From Nocardioides sp. (GTDB lineage: Bacteria; Actinomycetota; Actinomycetes; Propionibacteriales; Nocardioidaceae): a DNA stretch of 64,000 nt. Location: positions 1 to 64,000 of the forward strand of contig NZ_JACIXG010000002.1 in NCBI RefSeq assembly GCF_014360585.1, written 5' to 3'. The notes under the pieces are model-generated. The model was not told the DNA's origin, did not search any database, and saw nothing but the letters and a program-made list of their open reading frames with translations. Numbering within the stretch: the first letter of the stretch is position 1; every line of letters starts with the position of its first letter. The position numbers and the translations under genes were made by a program. Shown one piece after another: positions 40,621 to 48,450 of this stretch.

Positions 40621-41580
40621 ATGTCCGGATCGCGACTTGTGCACATCGTGGACGACCTGCCCGAGGAGGTCGTCCTCGCAGGTGGCGACCGGCTTCCGAT
40701 GGTGGTGGTCCTGGACGGATTCCTCGATGCCGGCAAGGCCGTGGAGCGAGCCACGGCCCACCTGCTCCAGGCCTCCAGGCGGGCGCCGGTGGTGGCGACC
40801 TTCGACGTGGACGAGCTGCACGACTACCGGGCCCGGCGGCCGGCGATCTCGTTCGTCAGCGACCACTACGAGTCCTTCGACGCGCCGCGGCTGGTCGTCC
40901 GGCTCCTCAAGGACACCGGCGACAACCCCTACCTGCTGCTGCACGGTCCCGAGCCGGACAACCGCTGGGAGGCGTTCGCGGGCGCCGTGCGCGACGTCAT
41001 CGAGCGCCTGGGCGTGACCGAGGTGATCTCGCTCGGCTCGGTGCCGATGGCGGTGCCGCACACCCGTCCGCTGACCACGACCCGACACGCCAACGACCCG
41101 GCCCAGGAGATCGCGGGCCAGGTCTGGGAGAGCCCGTGGAAGGGCGAGATCCGGATCCCGTCCTCGGCTCAGGCCCTGGTGGAGGTACGCCTGGGGGAGT
41201 GGGGCCACCCCGCGGGCGGCTTCGTGGTGCACATGCCGCACTACCTGGCGCAGAGCGACTACCCGGCCGCAGCGGTCGTGCTCGTCGAGGCGCTCGAGCG
41301 CGCGGCGCGGCTGACGATCCCGGTCTCCGACCTGGAGGCCGAGGCGCAGCGCCGCGAGGAGGAGATCGCCTCCTACATCGAGGAGAACGCCGAGGTGCGG
41401 GAGGTCGTGGCCGCGCTCGAGCGGCAGTACGACACCTTCCAGCGCGGCGAGGAGTCCGGACGCTCCCTGCTCGCGCCCGACGAGCCGCTGCCGACCGGTG
41501 AAGAGCTCGGCGAGCAGTTCGAGCAGTTCCTGGCCGGGCTGAACGGCCCCGACCCCGATGACGACCCTGAGAAGGACTGA
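40621..41580 (+). CDS. PAC2 family protein (proteasome assembly chaperone-like)
   Basis: MVVVLDGFLDAGKAVERATAHLL, FDVDELHDYRARRPAISFV, LHGPEPDNRWEAFAGAV. Confidence 0.88.
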   Translation: MSGSRLVHIVDDLPEEVVLAGGDRLPMVVVLDGFLDAGKAVERATAHLLQASRRAPVVATFDVDELHDYRARRPAISFVSDHYESFDAPRLVVRLLKDTGDNPYLLLHGPEPDNRWEAFAGAVRDVIERLGVTEVISLGSVPMAVPHTRPLTTTRHANDPAQEIAGQVWESPWKGEIRIPSSAQALVEVRLGEWGHPAGGFVVHMPHYLAQSDYPAAAVVLVEALERAARLTIPVSDLEAEAQRREEEIASYIEENAEVREVVAALERQYDTFQRGEESGRSLLAPDEPLPTGEELGEQFEQFLAGLNGPDPDDDPEKD

Positions 41581-41595
41581 GGGAAACTCACTCAC

Positions 41596-42474
41596 ATGAC
41601 GACCGAGGCCGTAGCGGCGGATCAGGCAGTGGCGGAGCTGGTGGGCGTGCTCGACCTGGTCGAGATCGACAAGGATCTCTTCCATGGCGCCACCACGACC
41701 CGCAACTCACGCGGGCGCGCCTACGGCGGCCAGGTGGCCGCGCAGGCGCTGATGGCCGCGATTCGATCCGCCGACGACGCCTACACGGTGCACTCGATGC
41801 ACTCCTACTTCCTGCTCCCGGGTGACCCGTCCTACCCGATCGTCTACGAGGTCGAGCGGATCCGCGACGGCCGCTCCTTCGAGACCAGGCGGGTCCGCGC
41901 GCGCCAGAAGGGGCGCGACATCTACTACCTCACCGCCAACTTCCAGCGCGAGGAGACCGGCTTCGAGCACCAGGACGCGATGCCGTCGGTGCCGCCGCCG
42001 GAGAAGTGCATCGACTTCCTGAAGATGATGGCCGACTCCGGCAGCCCGGAGGCGGTCTCGCTGGCTCGCGAGTGGGAGGCGGTCGAGGTGCGCGCCGTCG
42101 GCAACTCCCTGCTCGGCATCGAGCCCGACCCGACCCGGCCCGCGCAGCAGCGGCTGTGGATCCGGCTGGGCGCGGAGCTCCCCGACGATCCTGACATCCA
42201 GCGCGGTGCCTTCACCTGGGCCTCAGACATCTCGCTCCTCGGTGCCTCCCTGGCTGCTCACTCCCTGGACCACAAGGGCATCCAGATGGCCTCGCTGGAC
42301 CACACCATCTGGTTCCACCGGCCCTTCCGCGCCGACGAGTGGTGGCTCTACGACCAGGAGAGCCCCTCGGCCTACGGCGGCCGCGGCCTGTCCATCGGTC
42401 GCGTCTTCACCGCCGATGGCACCCTCGCCGCCACGGTTGCCCAAGAGGGCCTCATCCGCCCTCCGCGCGACTAG
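41596..42474 (+). CDS. tesB: Acyl-CoA thioesterase II
   Basis: RGRAYGGQVAAQALMAA, VHSMHSYFLLPGDPSYPIVYEVERIRDGRSFETRRV, SLDHTIWFHRPFRADEWWLYDQESP. Confidence 0.93.
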   Translation: MTTEAVAADQAVAELVGVLDLVEIDKDLFHGATTTRNSRGRAYGGQVAAQALMAAIRSADDAYTVHSMHSYFLLPGDPSYPIVYEVERIRDGRSFETRRVRARQKGRDIYYLTANFQREETGFEHQDAMPSVPPPEKCIDFLKMMADSGSPEAVSLAREWEAVEVRAVGNSLLGIEPDPTRPAQQRLWIRLGAELPDDPDIQRGAFTWASDISLLGASLAAHSLDHKGIQMASLDHTIWFHRPFRADEWWLYDQESPSAYGGRGLSIGRVFTADGTLAATVAQEGLIRPPRD

Positions 42475-42488
42475 CACGTCCTAGGGGG

Positions 42489-42552
42489 CGCCGAGTCGGC
42501 TCGTCCTGACGGGAATCGACGGGTATTTCGGTCAGAACGAGCCGGCTCGGCG
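42489..42552. repeat. CCGAGTCGG-anchored intergenic inverted repeat (site A)
   Basis: CGCCGAGTCGGCTCGTCCTGAC / GTCAGAACGAGCCGGCTCGGCG, 20/22 paired, 20-nt loop. Confidence 0.85.
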
Positions 42553-42580
42553 TGAACCTGTCATCGGCATGCTCAGAATA

Positions 42581-42632
42581 GGTCGGCGCACTATCGCACA
42601 CCCTGGTTGCCTGCCGCGATAGCGCACCGACC
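42581..42632. repeat. Second intergenic inverted repeat
   Basis: GGTCGGCGCACTATCGC / GCGATAGCGCACCGACC, 15/17 paired. Confidence 0.8.
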
Positions 42633-42652
42633 CCGCGGGCTAAGGTGGCGGC

Positions 42653-43003
42653 GTGGATCAGATCACCGTGTACGAGAAGCCGACCTGCACGACCTGTCGC
42701 AACCTGTTCGCCCTTCTCAAGGAGGAGGGCGTCGACTTCGAGAAGGTCGACTACCACGTGCTCGGCCTGCGGGCCGAGGAGGTCAAGGACATCCTCGCCA
42801 AGACCGGACTGAGCGCTCACGAGGTGCTGCGCAAGCGCGAGCCGGTCTACAAGGAGCTCGACCTGGGCAAGCGCGACCTGTCCGAGGACGAGCTGGTCGA
42901 CCTGATGGTGAAGCACCCGGCTCTGCTGGAACGCCCGATCGTGCTCAAGGGCGACCGTGGCGTGCTGGCCCGGCCGATCGAGAAGGTCCGCGAGCTCTTC
43001 TGA
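42653..43003 (+). CDS. ArsC/Spx-family arsenate reductase-like protein
   Basis: ITVYEKPTCTTCRNLFALLKEEGVDF (CxxC), LLERPIVLKGDRGVLARP. Confidence 0.88.
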   Translation: MDQITVYEKPTCTTCRNLFALLKEEGVDFEKVDYHVLGLRAEEVKDILAKTGLSAHEVLRKREPVYKELDLGKRDLSEDELVDLMVKHPALLERPIVLKGDRGVLARPIEKVRELF

Positions 43004-43009
43004 GCCAGC

Positions 43010-43423
43010 TCAGGCACGCAGCCGCTCAGCCGGCTGACCGGTGGTGCGGGTGATGAGGTCGACGTCGTTGTCGGCGTGGAGCACGGTGAGATCGGCCTCC
43101 TCGGCGACCGCCGCGACGAGCAGGTCCGGGACCGACGGCGCCCGTTGACGGCCGGTCTTCAGCACGATGCGCTGGATCTCGAGGGCTCGCGCCTCCGTAC
43201 GAGGGGTGAGGGTCGCGAGCGGCATGTGGATCACCGGCACGTCCTCGACGAGCTCGGACCATTCGCGCTCCGAGCGGGCCAGGTGGCCGATCTCGAGCAG
43301 CGTGGTGGTGGTGATGCGTACTTGTCCCAGCTCGATCAGGCGGGACCACTTCTCAGCGTCGGGGCTGGTGGACATCCGGGCGAGTGCCGACCGGTGCATC
43401 AGCCAGGGTCGCCTCACGACCAT
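43010..43423 (-). CDS. PIN domain toxin (VapC-type)
   Basis: C-terminal LLVAAVAEEADLTVLHADNDVDLI PIN acidic motif; overlaps RHH antitoxin. Confidence 0.85.
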   Translation of the reverse strand: MVVRRPWLMHRSALARMSTSPDAEKWSRLIELGQVRITTTTLLEIGHLARSEREWSELVEDVPVIHMPLATLTPRTEARALEIQRIVLKTGRQRAPSVPDLLVAAVAEEADLTVLHADNDVDLITRTTGQPAERLRA

Positions 43424-43632
43424 GCGTCACGCATCAGACCCCGGTCGGCGAGCGGGGCGAACTTCGCGAAGTCTGCGCCGGCCACGGGTCGCGCGGGCGG
43501 CAGCGGACGCAGCGCGTCCTGCGTGAACCACCTGCGGAGATACTCGTTGCGGGTGAGTCCGAGCCGCGTCGCCTCGGTGTCGATCCGCGTGAGCTCGCCA
43601 TCCGAGAGGCCTCGGATCAGTACGTCGGACAT
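43414..43632 (-). CDS. Ribbon-helix-helix antitoxin (VapB-type)
   Basis: MSDVLIRGLSDGELTRIDTEATRLGLTRNEYLRRWF, directly upstream of the PIN toxin with 10-bp overlap. Confidence 0.85.
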   Translation of the reverse strand: MSDVLIRGLSDGELTRIDTEATRLGLTRNEYLRRWFTQDALRPLPPARPVAGADFAKFAPLADRGLMRDAWS

Positions 43633-43680
43633 GTCTGTCCACCTCCTGGACGCAAGATGCTAGCGGAGCGGTGCAGTCGG

Positions 43681-43729
43681 TCGGGTGATGCCCGGTGTGT
43701 GGGCATGGCGCGCGCCGGGCATCACCTGA
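43681..43729 (-). terminator. Terminator-like hairpin after the MaoC dehydratase gene
   Basis: GGTGATGCCCGG (43684-43695) / CCGGGCATCACC (43715-43726) perfect 12-bp core, extendable with wobbles to ~19 bp. Confidence 0.7.
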
Positions 43730-43731
43730 CC

Positions 43732-44598
43732 TCAAAGAGCGGTCGTGCGCCCCACCAGGTGGAGGGTGTCGGAGCCACGCTTGTGGAGTGAGAAGTCGTA
43801 GCCGTCCAGGTGCTTGAGCGACCCGAACGCGACCGAGGAGGGCAGGAAGACCGGCTTCTTGAACGCCACGTCCACGCGTACGGACCCGGGCAGGCGGTTC
43901 TCCAGCGCCGCGATGCAGCGCGCCTTCGTCCACATCCCGTGGGCGATCTGCCGCTTGAACCCGAGCGCCTTCGCGGTCAGCGGGTACAGGTGGATCGGGT
44001 TGTAGTCGCCGGCGACCTTGGCGTAGCGCCGGCCCAGGTCGGCCGCGAGCGGGAAGACCGGGCCCGAGGGCTCCACCTCGGCGAGGTCCGAGCGCCACGT
44101 CACCTCCGGGTTCCGCTTGCCCCGGACCAGGTACGTCGAGGTCGACTCCCACACGACCTCACCCTCCACGGTGGCGACCGTCAGGAACCGGTACGCCTGG
44201 CCGACCGGGTGCGGTTCGGGCTGCCCCACGGTGGCGGTGACCGCGACCGCCTCGTCGACCGAGATCGGGCGGTAGCCGCTGATCGAGTTCTCGATGTGGA
44301 CCATCCCCATCGCGGGCGAGGGGAAGTCGGGTGAGGACATCAGCGCCATGTGGAGCGGGAAGGCCAGCATGTGCGGGTAGGGGAGCGGCACGGTGTCCTT
44401 GATCGGGAAGCCGCACAGCTCGGCGTAGGCGTCGACCGCACCCCGCTCGAGGACGACGGGCTCGCGGGCCAGGCTGAGCTCCTCGTAGGCGACGCCGGTC
44501 TTCTTGATCCCCGGCAGGGCGTTGACGCCCGGGACCGCGGGGAGTGCAGCCCTGATGAGCATCCCGGGACCGGACCTGCCTGTGAAGATGTCGCTCAT
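43732..44598 (-). CDS. MaoC-like (3R)-hydroxyacyl-thioester dehydratase, HtdX-like
   Basis: YPLTAKALGFKRQIAHGMWTKARCIAAL hydratase-2 motif; coupled to fabG4-like gene. Confidence 0.85.
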   Translation of the reverse strand: MSDIFTGRSGPGMLIRAALPAVPGVNALPGIKKTGVAYEELSLAREPVVLERGAVDAYAELCGFPIKDTVPLPYPHMLAFPLHMALMSSPDFPSPAMGMVHIENSISGYRPISVDEAVAVTATVGQPEPHPVGQAYRFLTVATVEGEVVWESTSTYLVRGKRNPEVTWRSDLAEVEPSGPVFPLAADLGRRYAKVAGDYNPIHLYPLTAKALGFKRQIAHGMWTKARCIAALENRLPGSVRVDVAFKKPVFLPSSVAFGSLKHLDGYDFSLHKRGSDTLHLVGRTTAL

Positions 44599-45920
44599 CA
44601 GGCCCCCAGCATCATCTGGCCGCAGACACGCACGACGTTGCCGTTGACCGCGGTGGAGGCCGGCGAGGCGTACCAGGCGATGGTCTCGGCGACGTCGACC
44701 GGCAGGCCGCCCTGCGACATCGCGTTGAGCCGCTGGCCGACCTCGCGGGTCGCGAACGGAACGGCGGCGGTCATCTGGGTGATGATGAAGCCCGGCGCGA
44801 CCGCGTTGATGGTGATGCCGTCGGGGAGCTCCTCGGCCAGCGAGTCGACGAAGCCGATGACGGCGGCCTTCGACGCGCCGTAGGAGGTCTGGCCCAGGTT
44901 GCCGGCGATGCCGGCGATCGAGGAGACGCCGAGGATGCGTCCGTTGGGGCGGATCAGGTTCTGCTCGAGCAGCTTGGCGGTGATTCGCTCCGGGGCGGAG
45001 ATGTTGATCTCCAGCACGGTGCCGAAGCGGTCGGCCTTCTGGTTCGCGAGCTTCTTGTCGAGGGTGACGCCGGCGTTGTGGACGACGATGTCGACGCCGC
45101 CGAACTTCTCCTGGAGGTAGGAGGCGATGTTCCCCGGGGCGTCGGCGGCGGTGATGTCGGCGGTGATGTAGTCCGCGGTGACCTTCTTCAGGTCGTCCTC
45201 GGACGGCGGGATGTCGAGACCGACGACGGTCGCGCCGTCGCGCTGCAGCACCTTAGCAATCTCCTCGCCGATGCCGCGCGCGGCGCCGGTGACGAGCGCG
45301 ACCTTGCCGGTCAGCGGCTTCTTGGGATCGACCTGCTCGGCGGCGGGGGAGGCGTTCTTGGTGCCGATCCGGACGACCTGACCGGAGACGTAGGCGCTCT
45401 TCGGTGAGAGCAGGAAGGCCAGCGTGGAGAGCAGCGAACCCTCGAAGCCCTTGGCGACGTAGACGAGCTGGACGGTGCCGCCCTTGCCGATCTCCTTGCC
45501 GAGGCTGCGGGTGAAGCCCTCCAGCGCCCGCTGGGCGACCCGCTCGCGGCCGCTGAGCTGCTCGGGCGGGGTGCCGATCACGACTACGCGCGGGTTGTTC
45601 TCCAGGCTGCGCATCACGGGGGTGAAGAACTCCTGGAGCGCGACCAGGTCGCTGGTGGAGGTGAGGCCGGTGGCGTCGAAGACCAGGCCCTTGAAGCGCG
45701 CGCCGGCTGCCGCGGTGTCGGTCGAGGCCACGTCCAGCTCACCGAGGAGCCCGCCCAGCGACTCGGCCAGACGGCCGCGGCCGCCGATGAGGACCGTGCC
45801 CTTCACGAGCGGTGCACCGGCTGCGTACCGCTCGAGCTTGGCGGGGCTCGGCAGCCCGAGGTTCTTGACGAGGACCTTGCCGATCGCCGACTGGGTGAAG
45901 CTCTGGTACTTGTCGCTCAT
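44598..45920 (-). CDS. High-molecular-weight 3-oxoacyl-ACP reductase, FabG4-like
   Basis: ~440 aa with N-terminal flavodoxin-like region and SDR domain KVALVTGAARGIGEEIAKVL, YGASKAAVIGFVDSLAEEL. Confidence 0.9.
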   Translation of the reverse strand: MSDKYQSFTQSAIGKVLVKNLGLPSPAKLERYAAGAPLVKGTVLIGGRGRLAESLGGLLGELDVASTDTAAAGARFKGLVFDATGLTSTSDLVALQEFFTPVMRSLENNPRVVVIGTPPEQLSGRERVAQRALEGFTRSLGKEIGKGGTVQLVYVAKGFEGSLLSTLAFLLSPKSAYVSGQVVRIGTKNASPAAEQVDPKKPLTGKVALVTGAARGIGEEIAKVLQRDGATVVGLDIPPSEDDLKKVTADYITADITAADAPGNIASYLQEKFGGVDIVVHNAGVTLDKKLANQKADRFGTVLEINISAPERITAKLLEQNLIRPNGRILGVSSIAGIAGNLGQTSYGASKAAVIGFVDSLAEELPDGITINAVAPGFIITQMTAAVPFATREVGQRLNAMSQGGLPVDVAETIAWYASPASTAVNGNVVRVCGQMMLGA

Positions 45921-45982
45921 GGTCTGCTCTGATCCTTCTGGACGTGGTCTCTGAACGTGGTCTCTGAGGCGTACGTTGGTAT

Positions 45983-46013
45983 GTTACTGACCAGTTGTAA
46001 CTACAGGTGTAAC
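45983..46013. promoter_or_regulatory. Candidate TetR-type operator in the fabG4/fadA2 divergent region
   Basis: GTTACTGACCAGTTGTAAC (45983-46001) dyad plus a further TGTAAC direct copy ending 46013. Confidence 0.5.
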
Positions 46014-46084
46014 TCGGTGTCCACTTTTCGTGATCTCCCTGACATACCCTTCTCCAAAGCGCGTCATCAGACAAGGATGTACTC

Positions 46085-47380
46085 ATGACCACCACTCGCC
46101 GTGTCGCCATCGTGGGCGGCAACCGTATTCCTTTCGCCCGCTCCAACGGCGCATACGCGACCGCGTCCAACCAGGAGATGTTCACCGCCGTCCTCGACGG
46201 TCTCGCCGCTCGCTTCGGCCTGGAGGGCGAGCGCATCGGTGAGGTCGCCTCCGGCGCGGTGCTCAAGCACTCGCGCGACTTCAACCTGACCCGCGAGTCC
46301 GTGCTCGGCTCCAAGCTGGCTCCTGAGACGGCGGCCGTCGACCTCCAGCAGGCCTGCGGCACCGGCCTCCAGGCGGCGACCTACATCGCCAACAAGATCG
46401 CGCTCGGCCAGATCGAGTCCGGCATCGCCGGCGGCACCGACACCACCTCCGACGCGCCGATCGCGCTGGGCGAGAAGCTCCGCAAGATCCTGCTCGAGGC
46501 CAACCGCGCCAAGAGCAACGTCGACCGCGTGAAGGCGTTCGCCAAGCTCCGCCCGGCCGACGTCATCCCCAACATCCCGGCCAACGTCGAGCCGCGCACC
46601 AAGCTCTCCATGGGTGAGCACGCCGCGCTGACCGCGCAGGAGTGGGGCATCACCCGCGAGGCCCAGGACGAGCTGGCGGCCGCGTCCCACCAGAAGCTGG
46701 GCGCTGCGTACGAGGCCGGCTGGTTCGAGGACCAGATCACCCCGTTCCGTGGCCTGGAGAAGGACAACAACCTCCGTCCGGGCTCGACCGTGGAGAAGCT
46801 CTCGACCCTCAAGCCCGTCTTCGGGGCAAAGGGCGAGAACCCGACCATGACGGCCGGCAACTCGACGCCGCTGACCGACGGTGCCTCCGCCGTGCTCTTC
46901 GCGAGCGAGGAGTGGGCCATGGCCAAGAACCTTCCGGTCCTGGCCTACTTCGTCGACGCCGAGGTCGCCGCTGTCGACTACGTCGCCGGTGGTGAGGGCC
47001 TGCTGATGGCGCCCGCCTACGCCGTCCCGCGCCTGCTCGCCCGCAACGGCCTGACCTTCGACGACTTCGACTTCTTCGAGATCCACGAGGCCTTCGCCTC
47101 CCAGGTCCTCTCGACCCTCGCCGCCTGGGAGTCCCCGGACTTCTGCAAGGACAAGCTCGGCCTCGACGCCCCGCTCGGCACCGTCCCGCGCGAGAAGCTC
47201 AACGTCAAGGGCTCCAGCCTGGCGGCCGGCCACCCCTTCGCCGCCACCGGCGGCCGGATCATCAACAACCTCGCCAAGCTGCTCGACGAGAAGGCTGCGT
47301 CGACCGGTGAGGGTGCCCGCGGCCTGATCTCCATCTGCGCCGCCGGCGGCCAGGGCGTAGTGGCCATCCTGGAGAAGTAG
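46085..47380 (+). CDS. Acetyl-CoA C-acetyltransferase (FadI/FadA2-like)
   Basis: VDLQQACGTGLQAATYIANKIALGQIESGIAGG; HPFAATGGRIINNL; SICAAGGQGVVAILEK. Confidence 0.92.
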   Translation: MTTTRRVAIVGGNRIPFARSNGAYATASNQEMFTAVLDGLAARFGLEGERIGEVASGAVLKHSRDFNLTRESVLGSKLAPETAAVDLQQACGTGLQAATYIANKIALGQIESGIAGGTDTTSDAPIALGEKLRKILLEANRAKSNVDRVKAFAKLRPADVIPNIPANVEPRTKLSMGEHAALTAQEWGITREAQDELAAASHQKLGAAYEAGWFEDQITPFRGLEKDNNLRPGSTVEKLSTLKPVFGAKGENPTMTAGNSTPLTDGASAVLFASEEWAMAKNLPVLAYFVDAEVAAVDYVAGGEGLLMAPAYAVPRLLARNGLTFDDFDFFEIHEAFASQVLSTLAAWESPDFCKDKLGLDAPLGTVPREKLNVKGSSLAAGHPFAATGGRIINNLAKLLDEKAASTGEGARGLISICAAGGQGVVAILEK

Positions 47381-47397
47381 GAAAACGCAAGACGTAC

Positions 47398-47425
47398 GCG
47401 GCGCCCGGCTCCTGCCGGGCGCCGC
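47398..47425 (+). terminator. Terminator-like hairpin after the thiolase
   Basis: GCGGCGCCCGGC tcct GCCGGGCGCCGC, perfect 12-bp stem, 18 nt after stop. Confidence 0.75.
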
Positions 47426-47436
47426 AGTCATTCCCG

Positions 47437-47648
47437 CCGAGTCGGTAGTTGTGGCGTACCGAGTCGTTAGTTCTGGCCGCCGAGACCGTAGTTGTGGCGT
47501 GCCGAGTCGGTAGATGTGGGCGGCGAGTGGGTAGTTATGGGCGACGAAAGTCGAGTTTCGTCGCCCATAACTACCCACTCGACACGCCAGAACTACCGAT
47601 TCGGCGCGCCGAAGGTGCGGTTTCGGCACGCCAGAAGTGCGGTTTCGG
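47437..47648. repeat. Head-to-head array of nine ~22-bp repeats with a 26-bp perfect palindromic junction
   Basis: Direct units at 47437, 47459, 47480, 47502, 47524 (consensus CCGAGTCGGTAGTTNTGGCGNN); inverted units to 47581, 47604, 47626, 47648; stem 47524-47549/47556-47581 perfect, loop GTCGAG. Confidence 0.92.
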
Positions 47649-47654
47649 CGAGGG

Positions 47655-48392
47655 CTATTTTGCGGTGAGGGCCAGGGCCGAGGTGACCAGGAAGTCGCGG
47701 ACCTGGTCGGGGGAGACGGAGCCGACGGTGGGTACGCCGGGGGCGGACTCGGAGACCAGGATGCCGACGCGGGCGAGCTGGAGAGCGCCCAGGCCGGAGG
47801 CGTAGAGCGTGTTGGCGAGCAGGTTGGCGTCCTTGACGTGGAGCTGCCCGGATGCGGCGCCGTCCTCGAGGACCTTGGTGAGGATGGTGAGGCAGCCGTT
47901 CATCGCCCGCCCGAGGCGGAACAGGGCGCTCTCGGAGAGCTCGTCGAGGAGGTCGGAGCCGCTGCGGCGCATCAGCGTCTGGGCGCAGTCGACGAAGGCG
48001 GGATACTCGATCCCGTAGTCGACGAAGGTGCCGACGACATCGCGGACGACGTCGGTGGGTGCGCTGTCGCCCTCGGTCGCGACCAGCATCCGCTCGCGGA
48101 GCTCGTCGAGATAGCCGACCAGGGTCAGCGCGAAGATCTCGTCCTTGCCGGTGAAGTGCCGGTAGACGATCGCCCGGTTGATGCCGACGGCCTTGGCGAT
48201 GTCCTCGATCTGCGCATCGCTGACCCCGCGCTCGTCGAAGAGCCTGCGGGTTGCCGCAACGATGTCTGCCTCGCGTGCGCGGCGGCGGGCGGCTGCGGCC
48301 GACCGGCGGCCGTCGGGCTCGGATCCGTTTGCTGACGCGGCGCCAGAGATGGGTGGTCGGATGCTCACAGGCACACTGTACGCCGTGTGCAA
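47655..48392 (-). CDS. TetR family transcriptional regulator
   Basis: ADIVAATRRLFDERGVSDAQIEDIAKAVGINRAIVYRHFTGKDEIF HTH. Confidence 0.9.
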   Translation of the reverse strand: MHTAYSVPVSIRPPISGAASANGSEPDGRRSAAAARRRAREADIVAATRRLFDERGVSDAQIEDIAKAVGINRAIVYRHFTGKDEIFALTLVGYLDELRERMLVATEGDSAPTDVVRDVVGTFVDYGIEYPAFVDCAQTLMRRSGSDLLDELSESALFRLGRAMNGCLTILTKVLEDGAASGQLHVKDANLLANTLYASGLGALQLARVGILVSESAPGVPTVGSVSPDQVRDFLVTSALALTAK

Positions 48393-48450
48393 CTCCGAGT
48401 TGCACCACGAGTGCGCCTAGTCACATGCGTCGGCCGACGTCGTGATCGGG

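Noticed and set aside
47437-47648. CRISPR array interpretation of the 22-bp repeats
   Set aside because: Units are contiguous without spacers, reverse orientation mid-array, and no cas genes are nearby
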